Origin: Dugong dugon
Taxonomy: Eukaryota > Chordata > Mammalia > Sirenia > Dugongidae
DNA: 64,000 nt
Assembly: GCA_030035585.1 (NCBI GenBank)
Contig: CM057481.1
Location: 5,729,128 to 5,793,127, forward strand
Direction: 5' to 3'
Shown: piece by piece, positions 22,217 to 33,110 of the stretch
How the letters are laid out: the number at the start of each line of letters is the position of its first letter
How positions within the stretch are numbered: position 1 is the first letter of the stretch
The notes under the pieces: generated by a model
Told to the model about the DNA's origin: nothing
Databases searched by the model: none
Seen by the model: only the letters and a program-made list of their open reading frames with translations
Position numbers and translations under genes: made by a program

Positions 22217-23239
22217 GGGTCTGAATTGGAAGGAACTGGTTCGAAGCCCTGGTTATGAGTGGACTTTGAAGATACACGTTCTACAAATCTTGGCTTTGGT
22301 TAAAGAGATTATCCTAGTGTAAAGTTAGCTTGACATATTGTTGGAAGTGGGATTTTGTTTATGGGACAGGTTAGAAACCAAGGCTATGGTGAGTTTCTTT
22401 TTATTTAAAAAATGCAGTTCTCCCAGCTGATCACATTTACTTCGGAATTCTAGCACAGCAACCTAGCACCTGGAAGTCAAGTGGTTAATTTTGTTGGGAG
22501 GCCTTTTGTCTTCGTGTTACCAGATGCTGTGCCAGTGTTCTTTAAGCCCTGGAAGGGAGGAGGAGGTCCTAGCGTGACAGTGGATTTAGTGGGGTGTAAA
22601 TCTGCCTGTCAGCTGGATGGGGTCGATGAGGGTCCGCCCCAGAACCCAGCCACGTTAGCCAAGTTACAGGGATGTGCCGCCTCCGCCACCAAGCCACGTA
22701 GCCCAGAAGTGAACTGCTGGGAGGAAACAGCAGCCCGAGGTGTGGCCTGTTGTTCTTCTCAGCGTCTCCAGCATCACCATTAAGCCTTTACTAAGTGCTG
22801 GCGTGTGGCTCTCCCTGAGGTGCCATTGCAGGCAGCCAGGCAGCCAGGCAGCTGTGTGTTTAAAATAAGAGCCTTGCCCAGGACCGTGAGGTGAAGAGGC
22901 CCAGCTGTGAGTCAAGGCAGGCCCATGCGTGTGGCTGCGTGGGCCCACGAGAGGATGCTTGCTGGCTTTGGTTGGTTGGTTGGTTTGTGGTATCTGCCCA
23001 GCCCGTGGCCCCTTTCTCTGAGAGTTGCTCCCAGCTCTCACCCTCAAGGGTGGGCCCTGGTGGTCGTGTTTGTACTGGGTGATTTGGTTCCGTGGCCACA
23101 GCTGAATGGATCAAGGATGCGCGGCTGACTCAAGCTGGGCCAGTCTTTCCCAGAAGTTGGATTTGGGTCTAAGATGTGCTTTGTAGATACTCAGACTGGC
23201 TGGATGGGTAAACATGGTTGCTGTGGGCAGGTGTATGTA
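22217..23239. other. Unique, locally GC-rich sequence
   Basis: About 22540-23130 is richer in G+C than its surroundings, with short tandem 'ggcagcca' and 'ttgg' tracts. Several overlapping 60-130-residue frames exist, but none shows a domain, and GC-rich sequence yields such frames by chance. A distal regulatory element is possible. I cannot show a gene. Confidence 0.4.
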
Positions 23240-23430
23240 GATGAATTCAGTAATCCTCCTAACAGCCCTGAGAGGTAGGTCCTCTTCTTATTCCCATTTT
23301 ACAGATGAGGAAACTGAGTCACAGAGAGGTTGAGTGGTTTGCCCAAGGTCAAGTAGTTGGTTAATGGCAGAACAAGGATATGACCCGAGGGGGCCTGGGT
23401 TCATGCTTTTAACCACTGTACAACTGTCTT
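23240..23430 (-). mobile_element. MIR SINE
   Basis: A well-preserved reversed MIR: 'cccattttacagatgaggaaactgagtc', 'ttgcccaaggtcaagtag' and 'gcttttaaccactgtacaac'. Confidence 0.9.
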
Positions 23431-23539
23431 TCTGAAAGAGAGGAGTAGAGCAGGCCTGTGGAGAGGTGCTGGTTAGAGGGCTGAGGCTTCAGGGGGGGAG
23501 GGAGAGGGAGAGAGTGAGGCTGAGGGTGGCTCCTTGATT

Positions 23540-23700
23540 CAGTGGACTTGCCAGCTCCTGGATCCAGACCTCAGTGACTGCACTTTCTGCCCTCAGGCTC
23601 TGAGAAGTGCCTCTGTGTCCTTATAATAAATTCCCACTTGTACTGAAAATAGTTTCAATGGATGTCTGTTTCTTACAACCAGAGGATCTTGAATAGGTGA
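23540..23700 (+). mobile_element. Possible LTR 3' fragment (fossil)
   Basis: 'ccttataataaattcccacttgtactg' followed by 'ggatgtctgtttcttacaaccagaggatc' resembles the polyadenylation and U5 end of ERVL-type LTRs. Boundaries and family are uncertain. Confidence 0.3.
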
Positions 23701-23789
23701 CCATGCTGTCACAGTTCAGTAAAGCAGACCGTGGGTCATCCGTTGGCTTTTGTAGCCCCAGGTGTCTTTACATTATCTGTAGGTGGCGT

Positions 23790-24176
23790 CCAGGATAGTG
23801 GAGGAGAAAGGAAAAGACAAAAACGAGTGAGTGGAGCGTAGTGTGACAAGTGTACTGAGATAAGTTGCTGTGGAAATGCCCAGGAGTGGCAACGAGATTG
23901 GGGAATCAGGGATGGCTTCTCAGAGGAGGGGATATTTGGCTGTGTTTTGAAGACTGAGTAGGGTTTAGTCTTATGAAGAATGGTAGTGAGAACAGTGTGT
24001 GTTGGGGTGGGGGTGGGGAGAGTGAAACTTTATTGTGGAAAGGGCAAGGAATTCATTGTGATGGGAAAGAAGAAAGGAAGAGGGTTAGGATATGAAATGA
24101 GTTTCACGGAGTGTCTGGCTGGACCAGATCACAAAGGGTACCCAGTGCAAAGCTAGGGAGTTTGACCCTTAGCCTG
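23790..24176 (+). repeat. Ancient interspersed repeat fragment
   Basis: 'atcagggatggcttctcagagg', 'gtgttttgaagactgagtaggg' and 'aaagctagggagtttgaccctt' match the mid-section of the same old repeat family seen at 27265-27570 and 57640-58965. It is interrupted at 24177 by an LTR. Confidence 0.4.
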
Positions 24177-24661
24177 TGTCACAGATTGAATTATGTCCCC
24201 CCAAAAATGTATGTATCAATTTGGCAGGGCCGTGATTCCTGGTATTGTGTGATTTTCCTATATGTTGTAAATCCTGCCTCTGTGATGTTAATGAGGGACG
24301 ATGGATGGCAGTTGTGTTAGTGAGGCAGGACTCAGTCTACAAGATTGGACTGTGTCCTGAGGCAATCTCTTGAGATATAAAAAGACAGAAGTGAGCAGAG
24401 AGACGGGAGACCTCATACCATCAAGAAAGCAGTGCCAGGAGCAGAGCGCATCCTTTGGACCTGGGGTCCCTGCGCAGAGAAGCTCCTAGTCTGGGGGAAC
24501 ACTGATAAGAAGAAGGCCGACAGAGAGAGAAAGCCTTGCCTTGGAGCTGACTCCCTGAATTTGGACTTTTAGCCTACTTTGCTGTGAGGAAATAAACTTT
24601 TCTTTGTTAAAACCATCCACTTGTGGTATTTCTATTGTAGCAGCACTAGATGACTAAGACA
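24177..24661 (+). mobile_element. MaLR (MLT1-related) solo LTR
   Basis: It starts 'tgtcacagattgaattatgtccccc' and ends 'tagatgactaagaca', about 485 bp. It has a TATA-like 'gatataaaaaga' and an AATAAA signal near 24592. The same family recurs at 49343-49771. This is the solo LTR of an ERVL-MaLR fossil. No internal region is present and no clear flanking duplication was seen. Confidence 0.75.
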
Positions 24662-24864
24662 GCGTATAAGCTAGCAGTTCATTCACTGCCCACTTTCTTC
24701 TCTCATCCAACATGAAAACCTTTGTAGATTTTGAAATGGAAAAGATGACATTTTGACAACATTAAAGACAATTTTAGGGGGGAAAAAAAATCACAAGCAG
24801 AATCCCAACACCGAGCACCACGGTTTTTGTTTTTGCACATTGTCTTCTAGTTGTCTTCAAATAT

Positions 24865-25239
24865 GCCTGTTTCCTTTTCTTTTGGTGTTTTGGTTTTATG
24901 TTGTGTAACCACCACCACAATAAACATATAGAACATTTCCATTCCCTCCCCAAATTCCCTGGAGCCTTTTGTAGCCAACCCCCTCTCTCCAGTCCCAGCT
25001 GCTGGCATCCACAGATCTATTTTCCATTCCTATAGTTTTGCCTTTCCCAGAAAGTCATATCAATGGAATCATACAGTACGTAGGCTTGAGTCTGGCTTTT
25101 ACTTAGCATAATGCATCTGAGATCCATCCATGTTGTCCTTGTATCAGTAGTTTGTTCTTTTTTTAATTGCTGAATAGTATTCCATTGTATGAATGTACCT
25201 CAGTTTGTTTATCCATTTACCAGTTGAATGACATTGAGT
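24865..25239 (-). mobile_element. Old L1 3' UTR fragment
   Basis: Reversed L1 sequence: 'tgtgtaaccaccaccacaat', 'atcaatggaatcatacagtacg', 'cttagcataatgcatctgagatccatcc' and 'ctgaatagtattccattgtatg'. It ends where an MLT1 LTR begins. Confidence 0.85.
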
Positions 25240-25475
25240 TGTATATTAGCTTTCTAGGGCTGCCATTATGCATAATCACAAACTGGGTGGCTTAGAACAA
25301 CAGAAATTTGTTTGCTCACAGTTCTGGAGGCTGGAAGTACGAAATCAAAGTATTGGTAGTTCCATGCTCTCCCTGAAAGCGCTAGGGAAGAATTCTTCCT
25401 TGCCGCTCCCTAGCTTCTGATGTCTCCTGGCAATCCTTGGTATTCCTTGGTTCAGACATGCCTGTTTTGTACATG
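25240..25475 (-). mobile_element. MLT1 LTR (MaLR), partial
   Basis: Reversed MLT1: 'tattagctttctagggctgcc', 'cacaaactgggtggcttagaacaacag' and 'ctcacagttctggaggctgg'. Similarity fades near 25475. This is an ancient mammalian fossil LTR. Confidence 0.85.
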
Positions 25476-25594
25476 GTTGCAATCCATCTGCATACCATTT
25501 TCACTTCCCAGTAGATCAGAAAGGTTTTCCATGTTTCTCCACTGTTCTCTCCTAAGTATTATGGCAGCATGATAGCCCTTCATTTTCCAGAAGT

Positions 25595-25700
25595 TTTCTG
25601 AGTCCTCACACTGCTCTGGGCAATACACTAGGTTCTGGGGATGCGAAGATATATGCCCTGGAGACCCCTGCCTTTGAGGAGCTCGGCATCATGGTCTTTG
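25595..25700 (+). repeat. Ancient interspersed repeat fragment
   Basis: 'gcaatacactaggttctggggatgcg' and 'gacccctgcctttgaggagctc' match the opening part of the old repeat also seen at 18640 and 57640. The match is weak. Confidence 0.3.
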
Positions 25701-25749
25701 CTGAAGTATTAAGCCACACACATTTTAAAGCATGTGGGTTTAATATTAT

Positions 25750-26770
25750 TATTTCGTAAAAACTATATTCAGTTCCTTGAGGATCAATTTCTGATCTCTT
25801 CTTTCTGTACTCACTGTGCTGCCCCCCGCACCGCACCTCGGATGCTCTGTGGCTAAAAGCCCTGTGGCCATGTCTTCCTGTGCTTCATTTTTTTTTCTGT
25901 GCTTCTTACCTCGTGTCTTTCTCATGTCATATGCCCCCAAAACCCTCAGACCCATTAGATGTGTAACCATAAGCAGGCTGCAAATCAAGCTCTTGAGCTG
26001 AGTTAATTTGATTACGAAACATTGTCTTGATTGTGGCAAGTGTCCAGTCATCATCTTTTTAATGATACAGGCCTCCACAGCCTAAACTAATTACAGACCA
26101 GCTCAGTTCCAGGGAGGGCGGCACTGCCTTACCAGCCTCCCCAACCCTGACCCGAGTGTCTTGGATATGTGATCATATCTCTGCTTTTCCTTGTTCTGGC
26201 CCTCCGTGGATATCGTTTACGTCATTCTCTGTCTCTGCTGCCCTTCTGTTAAAGAAAATGTGGACGATTGGCCGAAATTGCTCCTTAAATTAAATTTTGT
26301 CTCCGGCCTCCAGCATGATCATGAACCTCTAAATTAAAGATGCAGATAATTTTGCAATCAGATTTACATTTTGGTCTGTAATGAGTTTTAGGCCTTTAAA
26401 TGCTTTAGCTTTCGTTTTTATGGTGCTTTGTGTTGACTTAATTTAGCTCTGTGGTTTTGGTGGTATTTTGTTGTTGTATTTTGCTCCAGTATCCATATCC
26501 AAAAGACCTTATTTTCTTCATTTCTTAGTCTTGTATATGTGCAGAAAAAACATTGATCAATTGAAACAAGTAAAAAATTAAAGGGATTTATTCTAGACTC
26601 ATTAAAGAGTCTAGAAGTGCTTGATTATCTAGAGAATGGAGAAATAGACAGGGAAGCTAAATAAACTGTAGTATCTGTTAATCCTCGTATCTACTTTTAC
26701 TGTGTGTATGTATGTGTGTGTTCAGACATAAGTGTACTAGTGTGTATTATTTGACACCCATGCTTAAAAT
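25750..26770. other. Unique sequence, possible conserved non-coding block
   Basis: No repeats were recognised. About 26000-26480 is AT-balanced with several TAAT and ATTA homeodomain-like cores ('gttaatttgattacg', 'aaactaattacagacc', 'cttaatttagctctg'). It lacks open frames, as would suit an enhancer, but conservation cannot be judged from one sequence. A TG-rich patch lies near 26700. Confidence 0.35.
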
Positions 26771-26774
26771 GAAT

Positions 26775-27180
26775 AAGGACAATGAATAAGAAAGACTGAA
26801 GAAGAATTGATGCCTTTGAGTTAATGGTATTGGCAAAGAATGTTGAATATACCATAGACTGCCAAAAGAATGAACAAATCTGTCTTGGAAGAACTACAGC
26901 CAGAATGTTTCTTGGAACTGAGGATGGCGAGACTTTGTCTCACATACTCTGAACATATTATCAGGTGGGACCAGTCCCTAGAGAAGGACGTCATGCTTGG
27001 GAAAGTAGAGTGTCAGCGAAAAGCAGGTAGACGCTCAACAAGATGGACTTACACAGTGGCTGCAACAAAGGGCTGAAGCATAACAGTGATTCTGAGGATG
27101 GCACAGGACTGGGCGGTGTTTTGTTCCATTGTACATAGGGTCTCTGTGAGTCAGAACCAACTTGACAGCACCTAACAACA
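26775..27180 (+). mobile_element. RTE (BovB-like) LINE, 3' 0.4 kb
   Basis: 5'-truncated forward copy. The frame at 26870-27076 encodes the C-terminal block (ECFLELRMARLCLTYSEHII, then GRRSTRWTYTVAA), followed by a 3' UTR with 'ggcacaggactgggcggtgttttg' and the end 'cttgacagcacctaacaaca'. Confidence 0.92.
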
Positions 27181-27264
27181 TTCTTAAAATGAAAAAGGCT
27201 GTTACCCCATAGACCTTAAAGCCTTTAAAAGACTCTGAGTCTCAGTTTCCTGCCTTTCCCTGTC

Positions 27265-27570
27265 CATTCCATTCAAGTAATATTTACTGAGTTCTTCCAT
27301 GAGCCAAGCCCTGTGCTGTATGCTGAGGCCACATGGACAACAAAATAGACATGGTTGTACCCTCACGAGGCTCATAGTCTGGCAGTAGAAACAGATATTA
27401 TTCCGATTTATCGTACAAACATATCCTTACAAACTGAGCTAAGTCCTGTGCTTTGAGAGCATGTCGCAGAGAGACCTGATCTATTCCTGGGGTTTGAGAC
27501 AGCTTCCTTTGGGAAGTGGCATTTGATCTGAGATCTGAAGGATGAGTAGGAGTCAATTAGGTGAGAAGAA
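27265..27570 (+). repeat. Ancient interspersed repeat
   Basis: Pattern 'taatatttactgagttcttccatgagccaag', 'gtgctgtatgctgaggccacatgg', 'caaaatagacatggttg' and 'gaagtggcatttgatctgagatctgaagg'. It is an old mammalian repeat that I cannot name with certainty. Confidence 0.5.
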
Positions 27571-27589
27571 CTCTTCCCTCTTTATCACT

Positions 27590-28262
27590 GTGCTCTACAG
27601 TCATCAAGTTCCATTGATTCTACCTGCACGATGCCTCCTTTTTTCCTGCAGTCTGTTCTCATCCTGGACCACTCTCATTCTTTAATTTTTACATTGCTGC
27701 CAGAGTGCTTTCACTGAGCACAAATATGACCGTGTGTGTTCTCCTACTTCCAGCTCAACACCAGTGGTAATTCCCGAGTGCCTGCAGGATAAAATATCAA
27801 CCCTCTGGCTTGGCATTAAGACTTCTCAAGTTTTGGCTCTGATCTTTGTTTCTAGCCTCATTTCCTACCACTTCACACTACATTGCTTGTTCTGTCACAA
27901 CTATAGACTCTTTGGAGCTTCCTGAAGACACCATGTCTTCATAGGCTTCTATGCATTGGTTCATTCATTTATCAGCCTGGAGATCCTTTCTCCTTCTTTT
28001 GCACCTGGTCAGCCATTACCAGTCCTATGAGGCCCTACGTAAGTGTCACATCCTCCATGAGGCCTTCCTCGACTCCTTCTCTGTGTCCTCATGGTTGTAT
28101 TTGCATGTTTCTCTCTTAGCGCTCCCATCAGTTTACCTTATATTAACTTAGTTGTTTGTCTAGAATGTGTATTCCTCTAGGACCAAGATTGTGTTACGTT
28201 CACCTCTCCATTCCTAGTGCTTGAACTATAGTAGGAATTCAGTCAATATTTGTAAGTGAATT
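27590..28262 (+). mobile_element. L2 LINE 3' end
   Basis: A long L2 match: 'attgctgccagagtgctttcactgagcacaaat', 'gtgcctgcaggataaaatatcaacc', 'tgtcacatcctccatgaggccttcc' and 'ttgaactatagtaggaattcagtcaatatttg'. The order follows the L2 3' region to its terminus. Confidence 0.85.
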
Positions 28263-29619
28263 GTCTGTATGAATAGAGTAAGAGAGGCAAAAATAGTTGG
28301 GGTAGGGGAAGGGCTGAAAGAAAAAAGCAGGACCTTTTCTAATTACAAGAGCTGGGATCCCCAGCAGGGCTTGACCAAGACGTGCGGGAGGCCCAAGGAG
28401 ACCACTAGTTTGGTGTCCCTTCATCAATCAAATGAAGTAACAGATTTGCTGCTATGGAGGGGGTTGATCGCAGAGTGCTGCGTTATGGTCTCCATACCCC
28501 ACTTCACAAAATGGAAGCCCTCCAGCTGCTGGGCCCACCCCACATGAAGGCATTTTATTGGCCCTGTCTTGTTTTGGAGCATGCCCCTTGGGAGGTCTTA
28601 CTGGCATTCCTATGCCCACCTCAGTCATCTTATCAAAGTATTTCTTAAAATTAAGCCCAATTCCTTTCTTGAAGAAAGCTCCCATGAATGCTGTTTTCTT
28701 CACTGTGTTACGTGTTACGTTTCTGGGCATACTTTAGTACCTCATCTAGATCGGTACCCCGGGCAACTGCTGGCCAGGCCTTCCATTAATCCTGCTTGGG
28801 CACCAAGGAAGGAAGACTGGATTGTGCAAAGCTCTTTTCCAATATTACACCATTAGCCTATAAAGAATTCATTTTCAGGCTTGTCTTGAACCTATTTAAT
28901 AGAGAAATCTCTTTTCCGTTTCAAAATTCTCAGGATATTGCTGTGAAGTGTGTGGCAGAGTGGGGCTTGCGTTCTGTTCTGTGCACTTACAAATGACAAG
29001 CAAATGCAGTGGCCTACAGTCAGGAGTGGCCTGCTACCCTCAAGCTTGCCAAGGCTGCTCAGTGCCTGGGCTGCCCTGCAGGTTCGCTGCCCACCCATGC
29101 CATCTTTTTTTCTTGAGCAAGGATGCCAGGAGGCTTGGTTTAGTGATGCCAGTGTGTGGGACCTTTCAGCCCAGGTCTTTACTTGCGTCAGCCCACGAAG
29201 GGAAGTGTATAAATAACGACGAAAGATAGATGCTAAGGGAGTGCCTCTTTGCCCATTTGACTTTGTCCTTTGGATGGTAACTCACCCAGTGCTGATATAC
29301 CAGTAAACGTGCAGCAGAGAGTCAGTAGTGGCTAGGGGACAGGAATGAGGGTAGGAGAAAGGTCAGTCCAGCTTTACTGAGGACTGAGTGTTCACTCCGT
29401 GCCCAGTACTATGTCCATGGTGGGGGAACAAAGCTGTACCCCTTATGGTTCTGCCCTTCAGGAGGTGTTATTTTTATATATTATCTTACTTAAATCCTTC
29501 CCAGTTCTTAGAGTCAATGAAAGTGGCACTTTGTGACTGGTCATTGGAAAAATCTAGATTTATATCCTGAATCTAAAAATCTTTCATTGGAACTTTGGCA
29601 GATTACCTTAGCCCAGTGT
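28263..29619. other. Mostly unique sequence
   Basis: Several 60-95-residue frames overlap on both strands, but none has a recognisable domain or exon signals that I trust. Nothing else was recognised. Confidence 0.45.
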
Positions 29620-29712
29620 GTTTATAAGGATGGCACAGGGCCGGGCAGTGTTTTGTTCTGTTGTACATGCAGTCACTGTGTGTCAGAATCGACTCTGGTA
29701 CCTAACAACAAC
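29620..29712 (+). mobile_element. RTE LINE 3' terminus
   Basis: Only the last 90 bp of the RTE remain: 'aggatggcacagggccgggcagtg', 'tctgttgtacatgcagtcactgtg' and 'cagaatcgactctggtacctaacaacaac'. A SINE with a related tail begins 12 bp later. Confidence 0.88.
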
Positions 29713-29723
29713 ATGTGTTTATA

Positions 29724-29886
29724 TGGAGCCCTGGTGGCGCAGTGATTAATCGCTTGGCCGCTAACCAAAAGGTTGGCAGTTCGAATCCACCAGCCACTCC
29801 TTGGAAAGTCTATGGGACAGTTCTACTCTGTCCTATAGGGTCACTATTAGTTGGAATCGACTCAACAGCAACAGGTTTGATTTGGT
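29724..29886 (+). mobile_element. AfroSINE, short-body subfamily
   Basis: A canonical copy: head 'ggagccctggtggcgcagtg' (A-box tggcgcagtg), B-box-like 'gcagttcgaatcc', core 'gtctatgggacagttctactctgtc', then 'ttggaatcgactcaacagcaac' and a T/G-rich 'ggtttgatttggttt' end. Confidence 0.95.
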
Positions 29887-29899
29887 TTATGTGTTGATA

Positions 29900-30100
29900 T
29901 AGTGTTTTGTAAAATACTCTCCAATATATTATCACATCTGAAGCTCATGCAGGGTTAGGATCATTATCTTTATGTTACTGGTGAGGAGCGTGAGACTCAG
30001 AAGGGTTAACTGTCTTGTTCTAGATCTCTCAACTTGTCAGAGACAGAGCTGTCTGTGAAACCTTGGTCTTCGATTGTTTCCCTCTGTACTCAGCCACCTC
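29900..30100 (-). mobile_element. MIR SINE (diverged)
   Basis: Reversed MIR pattern: 'ttatcacatctgaagctcatgcagggttaggatcattatc', 'gtgaggagcgtgagactcagaagggttaac' and 'gtcagagacagagctg'. Confidence 0.6.
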
Positions 30101-30272
30101 CCTGTCCAGAGGGTCTAGCATAAATTTGAATTTCTGCATAATAGCAGCTTTTATGTATTTCAAACTCACTTTTATCCTCCCATCCCTCTAGATAGCTCTC
30201 ATGTATTAAATATTTGGTGTCTGTGAGTGCTCCCGCGTGTTTATATGCCTTTTATCCTTCTTTCCAACTTGA

Positions 30273-30479
30273 AAAAGCAGATTGCTGTCCAGTTGACTCT
30301 GATTCATGGTGACCCCATGTGTGTCAGAGTGGACATGTGCTCCACAGGGTTTTCAATGGCTGATTTTTCAGAAGTAGATCACTAGGACTTTCTTTCGAGG
30401 TGCCTCTGGATGGACTTAAACCTCCAACTTTTCAGTTAATGGCTGAGCACCTTAACTGCTTCTACCCCCCAGGGACTCC
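30273..30479 (-). mobile_element. AfroSINE, long-body subfamily
   Basis: Reversed copy with the 'ttttcaatggctgatttttcag' / 'aagtagatcactagg' body typical of the long subfamily and the head '...ccccagggactcccc'. It lies 10 bp from the next SINE. Confidence 0.9.
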
Positions 30480-30489
30480 CCTTGTTAAC

Positions 30490-30695
30490 TTGTTGTTGTT
30501 GTTGTATGCCGCTGAGTGAGTTCTGACTTGTAGCAAGTCGATAGGACAGAATAGAATTGCTCCATAGTGTTTTCAAGGCTGTACTCTTTACGGAACAGAC
30601 TGCCACATCTTTCTCCCATGGAGCTTCTGGGTGGGTTTGAACTGTTGACCTTTCGGTTAGCAGCCAAGCTCTTCACCACTGCGCCACAGGGTTCC
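30490..30695 (-). mobile_element. AfroSINE, (gtt)n-tailed subfamily
   Basis: Starts '(gtt)n gtatgccgctgagtgag' and ends 'gcgccacagggttcc'. The body 'ggaacagactgccacatctttctccc' differs from its neighbour's, so this is a separate insertion and not a local duplication. Confidence 0.92.
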
Positions 30696-30699
30696 TTCT

Positions 30700-32890
30700 T
30701 TTCATCTTAGACCTCCTTTGTTTTTCTGAGTTTTCTTTTCTGAGGGGAGCAGGGAAAACTTAGCATTTGTCCTTTTTCTGTCTTACTGTTTTTGTATTTC
30801 CCCCCATTTCTGTTGACAGTGATAAGGGGAAGTGACAATGATCAAATGATTCTTTCTGTCACGTTTGCCTTGTTTGGAGATATGCTGCAGATTCAGAACT
30901 GCTGAATGCTTGGGAAAATGGTAAGAAAGTGGAATTGAACCCCTAGATCTTAGTTTAGGGAAGCCTTTCCAATACCGAGTGGCAGGACTCATGAGTGACG
31001 TGACAGGCGGAATCCTATGACCACAGAAGTGATAGAAATGGGCTGTTTTTGCAAAGGAAGAAGTTTTCCCTGGTCATACTGAGCTAGAAGCAATTTCTTT
31101 CTTTTCTGAGTTCCTGTAGCAGTTCTTTGTATTTTCCTTATGTTTGCATTGCTTTTCATCTTGTACTTAGTTATTTTAATAGTTACTCTCTCACTAAGTT
31201 GTGGTCTTTTTGTGGGTAGGAGTGTTTTCTGATTTGGTTTGATAACTCCACGGCATCTCTAACGCAGAGCCTAGAATAAAGTGAGTAACAAGTAAATACA
31301 CATTTGCTGGGATTTCCAGGGACTTGTACGTTTTCCTTTATGCAATACTGTTTCATTTGAATATCTTACAGTAAGCATGTATTACCGTGCAGTTAGAAGA
31401 AAAAAGTGAAGAGATAAAATTTTTTTGATTGATTAAATGGATAAGTGAATGATTAAGAATTCAAGGCTGCTAAGGCAATTTGGAAGGAAGATACCATTTA
31501 CTGAACATCTAAAGCACTGGTTTTCCAAGAAGTATAACATTCTTCATACTTATTACCCTAATTACTTTGGTAGCATCTTGATGAGATGGAGGGGTATAAT
31601 CGCATAGCAGTTGGGATACCCAAAGTTCAAAACCTTCATAACTGATTCTATGCAGTTTTTCTGAGCTCCCAAGACTTTACTTTTTGGTTTATTTTTTGCT
31701 CAGGTGTTCTCAAATGATTTTAAGGCAGTGGAGAGGGTATTAACTAATTTGATCTCTGTGGTGTAAGAAGGTAAATGCAGCATTTCTCTTGGGCTCCATC
31801 TTCTGAGAGGAGCCATTGCACTGAGGGAATCTGGCTCGTTCATTCCTGGGCCCAAACATGCTCCAAAGTTCTCATCTATTCGAGGTCTCTCATCCCCACA
31901 CAGTCTCATTGCCAAGCAGGCACACGTTCTCATTATTCCAGGTTGCACAGGGCCAGAACACAAACCAGGCTGGAAAAGAGCATGCCTTAGTCTAGATGCT
32001 ACAAGTCACCTTCTAATTTTCTTGTTGACAATGAGAATGAATTCAGTACTGGCAGCCTCTTACCAGAGGATCACGTGGTTTGAATGTTTGTCCCTATGTC
32101 TCTGTCTTAGATTGGTACTGTTGTGTCATCGATGAACACACAGAGCATTTCTAGAAAATGCACAGGAGGCAAGATCAATACTTCGAATGCAGGTGTCATA
32201 GTCCTTCTGGATTCCAGGACATTGTTTATTCACAATTGTTGAGGACCACGAGGCTTTGAGGGAATTGCAGATCATCTTGAGTAGTGTGACATATAACAAT
32301 TCAGCAACACTTCACTTGATCTCCTTGTATTTGCACCTTCGAATTTACACAGGTCACAATTATTGGAGCTCGGCATTTTTCCTAAGTAAGAGCACATTTC
32401 AGGTAGGAAGTACGTATAGGGCCCATACTTAGAGATGCCAGTAAATCTTTTGAATGACTTTCAAGTTGAGCATTGGAGAGGAAGAAAAACAGGTAGTAGA
32501 TAACGTTAAATCTCCAAGAATAAACACTGACAATTAAAAAACAAACAAAACTCGTTTTTCATAAGATAAGTGTTACCCTTCTGAGAGCCTGCAGAATTAT
32601 TATTCTTTTCAATCTTAAAATGTTGGTTACAATCCCAGTAGTACAGAGCTTTGAAGTCAACAAACTAAAGAAGTCTCAAATGAGGGCTGCTGCTGTTTTG
32701 GGATAACCATGTCTTTGATACACAAAGAACACATTCAATTAGGACAGGCCCACTTATAACCCATGTGAATGGGGCAACGTCACGAAGCACGAAACATGTG
32801 TTGCTGATGAAATAATTAGAAGTTCCTTTTAGCCCTGGGGAAGTATTGCCTATGTGTAATTGTGGTTAGATTTAAAAAAAAAAAAAAATA
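30700..32890. other. Mostly unique sequence
   Basis: Apart from a weak L2-like end at about 31150-31315 ('acgcagagcctagaataaagtgagtaac'), nothing is recognised. There is no exon evidence. Confidence 0.45.
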
Positions 32891-32892
32891 GG

Positions 32893-33110
32893 GAAGAATA
32901 CTAGCATTTACTGAATCCCTACTATCTGCCTTGAGTTATACCAAATTATATAATTCAATCGTTCTGACAAGTTTAACAGATTATCTACTTTTATCTTTCA
33001 TTATAATTGAGGAAATTGAGGTCTGAGGATGTTAAATAACATGCCCAGTCATACAGCAGGTAACTGGTGGAGCCAGGACTAGAACCCATGACTGTTTCTC
33101 CTCAAAGTTG
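32893..33110 (-). mobile_element. MIR SINE
   Basis: Reversed MIR with its 3' end first: 'agcatttactgaatccctactatctgcc', 'taattgaggaaattgaggtctgagg' and 'acagcaggtaactggtggagccagg'. Confidence 0.85.

Noticed and set aside
22481-23128. Overlapping frames in a GC-rich patch as a gene or CpG-island promoter
   Set aside because: The frames overlap on both strands without any domain, and CpG density looks modest. The evidence is not enough for a gene or an island.
28452-29229. Cluster of 60-95-residue frames on both strands
   Set aside because: There is no recognisable motif, splice pattern or codon consistency, and the frames conflict with one another.
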